20,288 nt of DNA from Pelagophyceae sp. CCMP2097 (taxonomy: Eukaryota; Sar; Pelagophyceae): positions 103,760-124,047 of the forward strand of contig MU657285.1 in the NCBI GenBank assembly GCA_026770575.1, in the 5' to 3' direction. Position numbers and translations under genes: made by a program. Position 1 is the stretch's first letter. Each line of letters begins with the position of its first letter. The notes under the pieces are model-generated. The model was given only the letters and a program-made list of their open reading frames with translations. It searched no databases and was not told the DNA's origin. Below are positions 1 through 8,780 of the stretch, piece after piece.

Positions 1-245
1 GCGGCGTAGCCGCCGCAGGCGGCGTAGCCGCAGTAGGCTGCGCAGCGTCGGAGCTTCCGCCTAAGGCGGCGTAGGGCGGCATAGCCGCCGCACACGGCGC
101 AGCCGCCTTATGCGGCGTAGCCGCGCAGGCAGCTTAACCGCCGCAAGCGGCGCAGGCGCAATAGGCTGCGCAGCGTCGGAGCTTCCGCCGCAGAAGGCGT
201 AGCCGCCACATGCGGCGCAGCCGCATCAAGCGGCGTAGCCGCGGC
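1..245. repeat. GC-rich tandem array of GCGGCGTAGCCGC-type units
   Basis: The stretch is built from a short, nearly palindromic motif (GCGGCGTAGCCGC and variants) repeated many times. A higher-order period of about 128 bp is visible: the string TAGGCTGCGCAGCGTCGGAG occurs at 34 and again at 162. No long open frame of interest crosses it. It ends at the boundary of the dispersed repeat that starts near 249, and the window begins inside it, so its full length is unknown. Confidence 0.85.
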
Positions 246-248
246 GCA

Positions 249-524
249 GAGGACCCGACTATGAGCGAAGGAAACAGACAAATCCCATTGCTATGCCCTC
301 GTAAATAATCAAAATCGTTTAAACTAATCGCTTTTTATTTGCGGCCGACCAGATTCGAACCCGCGACCACCTTCTTCTTCTATGATGATTCCAATGAGGC
401 TACTGCTCGACCTCTATCCCAATAGCGATCGTATCAACCGCCATTCGCTGAATCGGTCATGCGCCGCGACGTCGCCAGCGTTTCTTAAAAAGCCCTTCGC
501 CCCTCGAAAAACTGGCCGCACTTG
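249..524 (-). repeat. Dispersed repeat (copy 1) with tRNA-like head; carries the unoccupied element site
   Basis: Bases 249-455 match 12985-13262 in the opposite orientation, apart from an A-rich insertion in the other copy. Bases about 396-524 match 14761-14865 plus 15540-15568 in the same orientation. Together these define a dispersed family with three partial copies. The minus strand carries RNA polymerase III-like A and B boxes (343-412). At 496-499 the tetranucleotide TTCG occupies the place where the related copy at 14.8 kb holds a 674-bp inverted-repeat element. A tRNA-derived SINE or SINE-like composite is the likeliest identity. The shared part beyond the tRNA-like head could also come from another element. 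Confidence 0.7.
343..412 (-). repeat. tRNA-like (SINE head) sequence with A and B boxes
   Basis: Read on the minus strand, TAGCCTCATTGG (402-391) fits the polymerase III A box and GGTTCGAATCT (361-351) fits the B box, with tRNA-like spacing of about 41 nt. The outer ends (GGTCGAG and GGTCGGCC) can pair over about six positions like an acceptor stem. The anticodon region (around 370-390) forms no convincing stem, so I call it a tRNA-derived repeat and not a tRNA gene. The same head occurs at 13033-13102 on the plus strand. Confidence 0.55.
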
Positions 525-599
525 CGTGAAAAGTTGGCAAAGTGTGTTGTCACAGCCTGAGTGTTGGGAATACGCAGAATTCCGAGTGCCGGGTGTGTA

Positions 600-870
600 G
601 GTCGGCGCGCAGGGCAAGGTCCCGACGGCCTTTTGCCGGCTGCGGCCGGCTGCGGCCGGCTGCGTCCAAGTTGACGCGTGTTGCGAGCTGGTGGCGGACG
701 TCGACTTGGAAGTCGACGCGCGTTACGAGTTGGTGGCGGCCGTCGACTTGGAAGTCGACGCGCGTTGCGAGTTGGTGGTGGCCGTCGACTTGGAAGTCGA
801 CGCGCGTCTGCAAACGGAGCAAGGGGGAGCATCGCAGCTTCAGCCGGCTCCAGCCGGCTCCATCCGGCTG
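600..870. repeat. Minisatellites: four 42-bp units flanked by 10-bp repeats
   Basis: Units start at 658 (degenerate), 700, 742 and 784, exactly 42 bp apart. Each good unit contains GTCGACTTGGAAGTCGAC, whose arms GTCGACTT and AAGTCGAC can form a hairpin. Because 42 is a multiple of three, frames stay open through the array on both strands. In one plus frame the unit reads VDLEVDARYELVAA. Short CCGGCTGCGG repeats precede it (636-663), and CAGCCGGCTC-type repeats follow (838-870). I see no evidence that either strand is a real gene. Confidence 0.8.
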
Positions 871-1847
871 CGACCAGTAAGCAGCAGCAGCAGCAGGTGG
901 TGCAGCACCACGACGCGGTGAAGACCGAGATGCCGACGGACGCGACGCAGCGTAAGGCTGGACGTAAGGAACGAAGTGGAGCTCCGGGGGGCGTCTATAC
1001 TGACGTCGAACGCGACTGCGACCTGGGGCGGCCTGGGAGGGTCGCGGGCGCGGCGGGGGCCTGGGGAGGCTGGGGCGGGTCGGGTCGGATCGACCGGCCA
1101 TGAAATTATACCGGACCTTAAGACGGGGCGACGGACAAAGTCGAGGACGTGGAGACCCTAGGAGCCCGGGCACAAGAAAGGGTTTCTAAAGGAAAGTACG
1201 GTATTTGAGAGTATTTTGAGAGTATTTAAGGGCATTTTCATGGTAAGGGGCTGCGTAGATGGTCGACATGCGGTTTGGTAGCGACGAGAAGCCAGACGGA
1301 CTCGATGCTGAGAGCACTGCACCAAATCGAAGGTAGTGAGGCGATCTGGGACCCCAAACATCGGAAAGACGCCGACGTCCCTGCCCGCGCGTCGTCGCCG
1401 CACGTCCTATTCGGCCGCGCCGTTCGCCGAGAGGGGCCACCGAGTCTCCACCAGGTTCAGTGCGTGGCCCGGGCCTTCCTCGTCAGAGTCGCGGCTGGGA
1501 TGGCCTCGATTCGGCTCGAGACGTTTCCCTTGGAAGACGTGCGCGCCCGTCCCTGAAAAAGTCGGCCACCAAGAGCGGCTCGGGCCGGCCCGGCTGCCTC
1601 CAGGGGCCCACCGGCGGTTGCCAACGGGCCAGAAGCATCGATAAAAGAGGCCGAACACGCCGAACACACCAAGCTGAAATCGCGCACTTCGACGAGCTAT
1701 ACCGCCAAACGCGCCGTCCAACAACCTCGTTCCTGCTCTAGGCTTGAAGAGGGCGCCAAGGGCTTTCGAACGCCCCTCTCGCGACCCAAATCCGACGCGT
1801 GTGTCGGGAGATATGCCCAAAGGCCTCATTGTCGCACCGTGCGACAA
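871..1847. other. No recognised gene
   Basis: Several open frames of 60-150 codons overlap here on both strands, but none shows a familiar domain. Their Arg/Pro/Gly-rich translations look like by-products of GC-rich DNA. A CAG-type run lies at 881-896. A perfect 9-bp-arm hairpin (TTGTCGCAC / GTGCGACAA) lies at 1829-1847, directly before the inverted-repeat element that starts at 1848. Confidence 0.5.
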
Positions 1848-2556
1848 CGTATGAGATGCAAAAGAATCGATGCTAGTCAGATTGGATCAATATTCAATTC
1901 AAAATCGATTCAGAATCGATTCTACATCTAACCTAATCCACCTTGTCCGAATTGTGACTTTGACAGGCCGTGACGCGAATGCTTCGCGCGTTCCGGCGAT
2001 TATCCTTGGACTCGAAACGGCCACAGCGATGGCCGCTGATGCCTCGCGCGCGTTGTGCGAGCAGCGCACCGCGCGCGCAGCGCGCTTGGAGAGGGAGATA
2101 GGTTGTTGTCCTCTAAATACGCACTTTATATACCCAAGGAAATCAAAATGTTCAAGCTGTGACAGCTCACAGTGCACCAAGTGTTGTGTGAGGTTGATCA
2201 AAGATGCAGTCAAGTAATTGATCGAGACTCGCCAGCTGAAAAGCGGGTTCGAATCTGGATGAAAAATGCACACTAGAGACCCGAATAACATAATTGGGTC
2301 AGACACGACTCATTTATGTTAAATAATGTTAGTATGGGTCAGAGTTCGAGTCTACCTTTTTGCCAGAATTTACAATTCTTTTCTTTTTATGGGTTATGGT
2401 CGTCATTTGAATCGATTCTGAATCGATTCTGAATCGATTCAAGATTAAACCGTGAACGATTCTACATTGACTCTAATCCTCGGAGGAACGATTCAGGTAC
2501 TCGATTCAGAATCGATGGAAAATAGATAACGGATCGATTCTTTTGCGTCTCAAACG
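1848..2556. mobile_element. 709-bp terminal-inverted-repeat element rich in GAATCGATTC
   Basis: The ends at 1848-1871 and 2533-2556 are inverted copies of each other over 24 bp with two mismatches; the shared core is GCAAAAGAATCGAT. Inside each end lie clusters of the palindrome GAATCGATTC (about 1905-1925 and 2411-2441, plus 2501-2514). No transposase is recognisable, so this looks non-autonomous. Two B-box-like strings (GGTTCGAATCTGG near 2244 and GAGTTCGAGTCTACC near 2342) lie inside. No clear target-site duplication was found, so the exact boundaries are uncertain. Confidence 0.55.
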
Positions 2557-2967
2557 AGTGAGTCCGATCGTCGCTTAATGCAGTTTTATAAAGCCTTTTT
2601 TACGATAGGTTATCCACGGAGTTCTTAACTTCGCCCCTGCTTAACTTCGCCCCTTCCTTTTTTGCGCGCTTTTGCCTTAATGAGCCCTGCCGACGACCGC
2701 GTTGCACTGAGAGAGGCGATAGCTGTACTTCGCACTCATTTCACGACCCTCCCACTAAGGCTCGTCGCCAAAATAACGCGGGTCGATCGTGTTTGAATAT
2801 AATTGCCGAATTTGCACAACAGAAATCACCAAAATCAACTACTTTTAGCGCGTGCGTTCTTGCCGCCCCCTTCAGTCGCACTAGTCGCCGCCTCGAAGAC
2901 CAGCGCGCCAAGAAGAAACTTCACAAACCGCGAAAAATCAAAAACCACTTAAGGAAGCAAGGAAAGG

Positions 2968-3030
2968 TCGCACAACTTGGACAGTCGCGATCGGGCGCAG
3001 TGCCCCATCGCGACTGTCCAAGTTATGCGA
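2968..3030. repeat. 63-nt long hairpin
   Basis: Two 29-nt arms (2968-2996 and 3002-3030) are complementary with two mismatches around a five-base loop (GCAGT). The core arm reads AACTTGGACAGTCGCGAT. The fold could be a small foldback element, the hairpin end of a transposon, or a small-RNA precursor. The sequence alone does not decide between these. Confidence 0.75.
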
Positions 3031-3323
3031 ACTGTCCTTGGCGCCTTTCTCGACTTTTTATTTGGGCGATAAGGGTTTAGACTTGATCAACTACTAAATT
3101 AAGAAGTTATTTGCAGAGGTTTGCCAACATAAGGGTAGTTCATGAAAAGCCAACAAGCGCCTCCAGGGCGCCTCGCGGTAGCGCCTCGCGGTAGTGGTTG
3201 GCGTGGTGTCACTCATCATTCAAGGGCAAAAAAAAGTGAAATAATTTCCGGTGATAATCTTATTCGACAGTGTATCGGCCGAACCGCGGGGCATTCCAGC
3301 TTTTGCGAGGCTAGCAGGGGCCA

Positions 3324-3834
3324 ATGTCTAGACTCGGAGGCCCGAACAGCAACATGCATGCGCGCATCGGCGGGATGACTCAGTGCCCGCAATTGAACAG
3401 CGCCGCGCGGTCGCTCTTGGTGCGGGTGCGTGGCGGCGCCAGTGGCGACACTGGCGAGGCCTTGACGGCGGCACTCGGCAACGTGCTGGCGAAGCGGCGG
3501 CGCGATTCGGCGCCGGCGGCAGTCAAGGCCGGAGCCGCAGGGCTTGAGCGCGACGTGTTGCAGTCGATCCTTCGCGCGGCGCGATCGTCGCGCCGCCAGC
3601 GTCTCTCAGCAAGTCGCCCGCGAAGAAGAAGCCCAAGGGGCGATGCTTCGACGGAGCGAGAGTGCTCATGACGGCGCCGTCCAGATCTTCGCCTCGCACC
3701 GAGGCAACGCGCCGCACCGAGGCGAACCCCAAACGCTGCTCTTGTCGCCCGACCTCCAGATCCCAGTCGACGCGCTCGTCTGCGTGCTGACGCCCAGCCG
3801 CGACCACTATGAGCCGCTCGTGAAGCGCCCGTAG
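3324..3834 (+). pseudogene. GC-rich coding remnant of unknown family, frame-broken
   Basis: Two overlapping plus-strand frames look coding one after the other. The first (ATG at 3324) reads well through about 3580, including ALTAALGNVLAKRRR and LERDVLQSILRAAR, then becomes an Arg/Ser run and stops at 3671. The second frame reads well from about 3590 to its TAG at 3834, including SVSQQVAREEEAQGAMLRR and ending RDHYEPLVKRP. Both use GC-ending codons, unlike the AT-richer flanks. One frameshift, or an unrecognised intron, between 3550 and 3600 would join them. I do not recognise the family. It lies inside the 28-bp inverted repeats (2610-4329), so it may be captured host sequence or part of the element's own decayed gene. 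Confidence 0.35.
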
Positions 3835-4351
3835 AGTTCCCTAAACAGGCGACTTGTGGCCCTCTCGGCCGGCCAGATATTATCGACCCTCACCCGTCAA
3901 CACCCTCGTTCAAAGACAGCCCCGCCACCGGAGCACAGGGCGTGGCTGCCAGCGCACGGCGCCCTCCTGAGGGCCGCCGTCGCCCCGGCAGGGGGGGCGG
4001 ACAGTCGTGTCCTCGCGGGCGCTAACCGGGATAATAACAGTGGTATATTTTCGGTAAATACCTCCATAAAATACTACTGAAATTGTTTGAAGGCGTTTAA
4101 AGGGAAAATACTGGGGGCGAAGTTGCGAACATACCAAAATATACCAACATTTGAACCTTTGGTGTGCAGTCAAATGGGCGATTGTGAACCATAGGTTGAT
4201 GCATGATGTCCATGCGACAGATAGATTGAAGCTTACCCAAACAGTTCAACATTTGGAGGGCTGTGGACCGAGCTACTCAAAAATCCCCATATCAGATTTT
4301 TGGGGCGAAGTTAAGAACTCCGTGGATAAAGTCCTACTCCTCGAGTAAAGT

Positions 4352-4708
4352 AAAGGTCAATTTGAGAACCGGCTAAGCGAAAAAAATCAGAGGCCCGGCG
4401 ACGCCGTTGTTTGCGGTTTTGACACTGCCAGGGGACGCGCCTGGGTCCCCTCCACCCACTCCCAAATCATGGCGTCCGCGGATGACCTCTGTGAGAGATT
4501 TAGCATAGGCAGAGTCCGGACCGACCATCGGTTCTTTAATAAAACACTGGGTCAAATTTAGAACCGGGCCCCTGGAGCCGGATAATATCCCAATAAGGGA
4601 TTTAATGGATTTTAATTGGGTCTTATAAATGCCTTATTGAGATATTGAACGTCGTTTGTCGATTTTTTCGTCGGTTCTTAAATTAACCAGGTTCTTAAAT
4701 TGACCTTT
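4352..4708. mobile_element. 357-bp inverted-repeat (MITE-like) element
   Basis: The ends at 4352-4370 and 4690-4708 are inverted copies over 19 bp with one mismatch (AAAGGTCAATTTGAGAACC against its partner). A second inverted copy of the GGTTCTTAAATT motif lies just inside the right end at 4674, and a direct copy (GGTCAAATTTAGAACC) lies at about 4550. There is no open frame of interest. It starts 22 bp after the end of the preceding 1.7-kb element, so the two could be nested or could share a boundary. Confidence 0.5.
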
Positions 4709-4875
4709 CACTAGGCTGCCACACTCTTTCTCTTTAACAAAAACAAAGATCTTAATCGGCCCCATTCCATGCCAAGGGGATTTCGCGCCGGCGGGCGGGG
4801 CTACGGGCGTGGAAACGGTGTGGGTCGACGCGCGGTGGCGTCTACTTGGGCCTGGTCAAAAAAGTTTGCGCCCTC

Positions 4876-4959
4876 CGTTGCGGTATATATACCGGGCCCC
4901 ACAATCACCTCCAAGGATAATGATCCGGTGAATCCCCTTTTGACCCCAGCGGGCCATTG
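4876..4959 (+). repeat. 84-bp direct repeat, left copy
   Basis: This copy matches 5250-5333 in the same orientation with four mismatches in 84 bp. It contains the palindrome CGGTATATATACCG. The pair brackets about 290 bp that hold a tRNA-like sequence. Confidence 0.85.
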
Positions 4960-4972
4960 CGGGTTATGGGCC

Positions 4973-5042
4973 CCGGGTTAATGGGTCCATGTACACAACC
5001 GCTTGCGAATGGTCTCGGGTTCGATTCCTGCAGGGGGCACTC
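4973..5042 (+). repeat. tRNA-like sequence (possible SINE or tRNA relic)
   Basis: GGTTCGATTCC (around 5021-5031) is a good B box, followed by GCAGGGGGCA, which resembles a tRNA 3' acceptor strand. The 5' end, GCCCC, can pair with GGGGC over five bases, giving a 70-nt tRNA-sized unit. The A box (TTAATGGGTCC) is poor and the anticodon stem does not pair, so it is not a functional tRNA. It lies between the two 84-bp direct repeats. Confidence 0.35.
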
Positions 5043-5249
5043 GATTTTGGCGAGTGTTACCCTGGTAAGCCTCCACTCCCCAGCGGTCACGTGCCCAAGA
5101 CACGCAGTAAGCCCGCCCCGCGGCAACAGGTTCAAGACCTGCAGTGAGGCCGAGGCCACCACCGGAGCCGGACCAAGGCCCGGTGCATTATCGTATTTTG
5201 TCTTTCTCCACGCTAAACCTCCCGTTCCTACGGTATGCGTGTGGGGGAG

Positions 5250-5333
5250 CGTTGCGGTATATATACCGGGCCCCACAATCACCTCCAAAGATAATGATTC
5301 GGTGAATCCCATTTTGCCCCCAGCGGGCCATTG
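5250..5333 (+). repeat. 84-bp direct repeat, right copy
   Basis: This is the partner of 4876-4959, with four differences in 84 bp and the same CGGTATATATACCG palindrome. Similarity stops abruptly on both sides. Confidence 0.85.
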
Positions 5334-5582
5334 TGCCCTCGGCCGTCGTCGCGGCGCTGTAGGCGCTCCAGCTGGGGCGCGCGTAGGGAACCGCAGTGTC
5401 TCTCGGAGCGCCTCTCGCGAGGGCGGTCGCGGCTGTTTTGACGGCGCGGCCAACACCACCCGGCACTCGCACCGTCCCTGGCGCGCACTCCCGGCGCGCC
5501 TCCCCGTAGTCGCGCGGGCGGGCGCGAAATCGCCGTGGCAAGGAATGGGACCGATTTAGGTAGTCGAAAAGTTTAAAGAGAA

Positions 5583-6255
5583 GAGAGCGTTTTTTAAGAA
5601 TGTTGGCTACCCGGGCCGCGGTGTTGCGCTCCTTAATTCGCTGGGAGGTTGGTGCATCTCTTGGGTAGTTTGGGGCGTAGAATCGCGTGGCGAGTTTTTT
5701 TTCTTCATTCGGCCGTGTATAGGCCATTTTGAGGTCGGCATCACTTCAGAGGTGGCGCCAACGAAGAAAATGACTAGCCAGGCGGATTCACAGTCGAAAA
5801 CTGAGTCGATAATGCATAGAAATCCCCAACCGTTGCCCTCTCCCCGCCGCCTGCGTTGTCGTTGAAAGGTGTTATTATTGAAAACGACGTACATTTAGCT
5901 TTTTGTTTTCCTCTTCTGAAAAAAGGTAAATCGGCGGATTCGGGGAGATCAGGTCCTGATCGCCTCGAATCCGCCGAATTGCCCCTTCTCCGACGTCAGG
6001 AAACAAAGTTTCAATATCATTCTAAGGATAATATTTATTTAGTTCCCGTTTTAGCTTGTTTTCGCAAGCCTTTGAGATTCCGCGTCTTCTGCAGCCCCAA
6101 GTCGGGCGCCGGAGACGCAGCCGCTTTGGCAGGGCCCAGCCCTGCCCCAGACCCGCCCTATAAGCCCCCAAACACGCTCGGAGGGGGGGTAGTGGTGCGC
6201 AATGGCGGAAGGCCCTGGATCGTTGCAACTGCCAACATTCTAAAAAAACGCTCTC
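5583..6255. mobile_element. 673-bp terminal-inverted-repeat element, copy A (TTAA-type)
   Basis: The left end GAGAGCGTTTTTTAAGAATG and the right end (6231-6255) are inverted copies over about 25 bp. The right flank is TTAA (6256-6259); the left flank is AGAA (5579-5582), a possibly mutated duplicate. A second copy of almost identical length (674 bp) lies at 14866-15539 in the same orientation and matches along its whole length by eye. Both copies carry an internal palindrome (here about 5927-5981, centred on ATCAGGTCCTGAT). No transposase is visible, so it appears non-autonomous. The 267-codon frame running through this region (5856-6659) is only partly shared with copy B and is not a convincing gene. 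Confidence 0.8.
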
Positions 6256-6259
6256 TTAA

Positions 6260-7245
6260 GAAATCTGGACTGCAAAACGGGGCGCAGGTGTTTCACAGGG
6301 CTTCAAAAAGTGGATTTCGTTTTTGGCGAACATCGAATTTTCGAATGTGCAAGGACAAAAACCGTTTTTTTGGCGGCCCCGGGGTGGCCAAAATACAACC
6401 TCCCTCGAGTTTATGTTCGGGTAGGGGTCGTGGGCTGGCCTCATGCGACCACACATCCTCTTTAAAGTGTCCTCGGCCTCCCACATGGGCGCCAGCTAAG
6501 TCAAAGAGTCACATCTCCTCAGGTATGGAGAATAAGGTGCGCACGTCCGAAACAGGATGGAAGCTATTTGCAATACAAGCGCATCTGCTCATAACGTTTA
6601 CACCTTTGTCGCCGGCGCCGACGACTTGCGATGGTTTGAATGTTATTTTGGCGATTTAAGAAGCTTTTTTTTTCGAAAACCTAGCGCCAACATAAAGTAT
6701 GTAGCCGCATCCTTGTCGCGTGCTCTTGGTGGCTTCACCTTCCTTGGGACCGACTGTGGCGCTTGCACGATCGCCCGTCGATGATCGCCACAGCGTGGCC
6801 AGGCCTGCTGCAGCCGGCAACGTACGGAGTTCTAACATTTTGAATTGCGCTATTTTAGGATTCTACTTGGACTTTTAAACCACCCGATTCCAAAACGCGG
6901 CACCGGTGCGACACTCTGCGGCACTCTGCGACACCGGTGCGACATCGGTGCGACATCGACCAATATGCTCATAGCTACCATCCTGGCCTAGATGGGTACA
7001 CCTTATACTCCCGCGCTGACGAGTTATGGTGCAAAGGGTCAAAGTTAGAGGCGTATCTCACCAAGGAGACGCCACGGCTGTTTCGGGCGGTAATCAGCAG
7101 ATCAGTGAGGCAGAAATAAGGAAGTTATAAAATCCACATGGGGGGTCTGAACGAAGCCTCGCCCGAGGTCGAGGCGGGTCGGAGTCGTCCTCCCAGCACA
7201 CGGCCGTTCCAAATCTAAGCTTCCCAATGTCCAGCTCATCAAAAA
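6260..7245. other. No recognised gene; short tandem repeat at about 6898-6960
   Basis: Overlapping open frames of 60-76 codons are present on both strands, but none shows a domain I recognise. Around 6898-6960 the motifs CGACACCGGT, CGACATCGGT and CGACACTCTG repeat with a period of about 10-11 bp. A 60-codon plus frame starts inside this repeat (6937-7119) and ends SRSVRQK. It is probably chance, or a fragment of a decayed gene. Confidence 0.45.
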
Positions 7246-7524
7246 TTGATTATTTTTTTTATAAATAAAATCCTTTTCGGATACTTATTGAGATATTATT
7301 GCGATTTGATGACGGACGATGGGGCATCCTACAGGTCGCGATTTTGGATGATTGCGCTCGCAACCGCGCTGAAAGTCAGTGGCATGGCGTTGGCAACGCA
7401 CATGCCCATCTTCTTGGCTCTCAAGAGGCACGTATTGGCCTTTTATACGAAGCACCCACACGGGAATGACAAGTCTCTTGATAAAATGTCGGAATGGTAT
7501 TCATTCTCTGTGGCGCCTGGCTAG
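7246..7524 (+). CDS. Possible gene fragment, 92 codons, unknown
   Basis: The plus frame opens with a hydrophobic stretch (MIIFFINKILFGYLL), then reads RFWMIALATALKVSGMALAT and continues to KHPHGNDKSLDKMSEW. The middle has a balanced amino-acid mix unlike the Arg-rich noise frames nearby, which is the only reason to list it. No family is recognised and no splice signals were traced. Its last codons run into the 71-bp palindrome at 7496-7566, so the end is probably not native. It may be a fragment of a transposon protein. Confidence 0.2.
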   Translation: MIIFFINKILFGYLLRYYCDLMTDDGASYRSRFWMIALATALKVSGMALATHMPIFLALKRHVLAFYTKHPHGNDKSLDKMSEWYSFSVAPG

Positions 7525-7566
7525 AGGAGGGCCATGGCCACCTCCTGGCGCAAGAGAATGAATACC
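7496..7566. repeat. 71-bp palindrome
   Basis: The outer arms GGTATTCATTCTCT and AGAGAATGAATACC are perfect inverted 14-mers (7496-7509 and 7553-7566). The pairing continues imperfectly inward through GCGCC/GGCGC to a central GGCCATGGCC. Nothing else in the window resembles it. It could be a tiny foldback element or a transposon end. Confidence 0.75.
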
Positions 7567-7744
7567 GTTTGACGATTTGACCGACTTACGACCATAGCCG
7601 CCTTGGTGGTCTTGTAGGGACGCGCAGTGCCCCTAGAGCAAGCGTTTTGGGGCTGCGCAGAGACCAGACAAGGGACCATACGATGGCGCCGAAATCAGCT
7701 CCATAGCTTCCACTGTCAACGTGGACAAGACGGGCCAAGGACAA

Positions 7745-8563
7745 TTATTTTATGTGCAAGGTCAACTCTTTCTGATGAGCTGAATGTCGCCCGAAACGGC
7801 CGTGAGAGTCGTCCGTGCCCGTGCCGCCGCCGCCGCCCGTGCCGCCGCCGGCGGCCGTGCCGAGCAGCGCGCCGCCGCCGCCGCCGGACGTGTCGAGCAC
7901 CGTGCCGTCGCCGCCGGCCGTGCCGCCGACGTCCGCCTCCTGCAGCAGCGCTCGAGGAGCATCCATGCGCGCGGGCAGTCGCACGTTGCCCTCGATCTGG
8001 TCGAGCGGCGTGTGACACGGCGCGGCGCCCGCGCACGCCCACTGGATCGGCTGGTGCGTGGTGGTGTTCGTGCCGTAGAACGTGTCATAAAACGTGATGC
8101 CTAGCTTGATGAGCGCCGTTTTCGTACGGCGCACCCAGCCGCCCTTGCCGCCCTTGCCGATCAGCTTCGCCTTGAGCGCAAGTTCGCGGAAAACGTCGAG
8201 AGGCACGTCGAGCTCCTCGGCCCACGACATGTTCTTGTACGCGGCCACAAATTCCGGGCCGGGGTCGACGCTGAACCAAACGCCCGGCCGTGCAGCCGTC
8301 ATGCCGATGATCACGGGCGCCGGGCCCGCGGGCGCACGCCTAAGATGGAGAGCGCTCAAGAGACTTCTTGTGGCGCACGCACGCCCATGGAATGTCTCCT
8401 GCACTCCCCAAAGCCTGGAGGCTCCGAGTTCAACAGTTTCAAAGCCGCACAACCGCAAGACGTTCGTTTAAAGGACGACACCGCTTGGAAGCGACTGCGT
8501 GGTGGACATGGTCAATTTCGCGCACCTGGGAGGCCGCTTCCTGCGGACGGTCACAAACATCAT
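7745..8563 (-). CDS. Two-exon gene of unknown family with Gly-rich tail
   Basis: Model: exon 1 8563-8526, intron 8525-8340 (186 nt, AG/GTGCGC to CATCTTAG), exon 2 8339-7745, about 210 residues. The intron is inferred because the frame upstream of 8340 loses its coding look, while a phase-2 donor and a phase-2 acceptor join cleanly. The core, about residues 18-110, reads PVIIGMTAARPGVWF, then SWAEELDVPLDVFREL, a Lys/Gly-rich LIGKGGKGGWVRRTKTALIK, and GITFYDTFYGTN. This mixed alpha/beta composition looks like a conserved domain, but I do not recognise it. The tail is low-complexity Gly/Ala/Thr, produced by GCC-type repeats at 7820-7930. The reading frame extends upstream of 8563 without another Met, so earlier exons are possible. 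It lies downstream of, and on the same strand as, the coiled-coil gene. Confidence 0.5.
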
Positions 8564-8780
8564 CAAGGCAACTTCCTCGACGGCGTCTTCCAAAGACTCC
8601 AAAAGGCCATGGACGCCGAGCCATGAGGGATCGTGCGCTGGGTGGATCCGGCATAAACAACGTTGGATGACACAGTGGCGTGGTCTCGCTCCAAGAAACG
8701 GAGCTCCAGTGCAGGGTTGCTTAAGAGTAAGAGTGCACGCGCGCCGTCGTGCGTGGCCTCGGAGAGTCCGTCGCGGCGCC

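Larger units (their letters stand above)
2610..4329. mobile_element. 1.7-kb element bounded by perfect 28-bp inverted repeats
   Basis: Bases 2610-2637 and 4302-4329 are perfect reverse complements over 28 bp (outer end TTATCCACGGAG, inner end CTTCGCCCC). If the target duplication is TA, the true ends are TCCACGGAG on both sides, as in Tc1/mariner-type elements; this is inference. A partial extra copy of CTTAACTTCGCCCC follows the left end. The interior holds a 63-nt hairpin and a GC-rich coding remnant (3324-3834), but no recognisable transposase. A chance pairing of two nearby fragments is possible, but a perfect 28-bp match makes it unlikely. Confidence 0.6.

Noticed and set aside
1..245. 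CRISPR array
   Set aside because: The repeats are contiguous and variable with no unique spacers of constant length, and the rest of the window is eukaryotic in character.
343..412. A functional tRNA gene
   Set aside because: A and B boxes are present, but the anticodon stem does not pair and the same sequence occurs inside a LINE, so it is a tRNA-derived repeat.
550..1173. A 207-codon minus-strand gene
   Set aside because: Much of it is the 42-bp minisatellite and Pro/Arg low-complexity sequence, and the plus strand is equally open.
4905..5559. Overlapping frames of 184 and 200 codons on opposite strands
   Set aside because: Both run through duplicated non-coding repeats and the tRNA-like sequence, with no recognisable domain.
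5856..6659. A 267-codon protein gene
   Set aside because: It crosses the right end of a transposable element, and the second copy of that element does not keep the frame.
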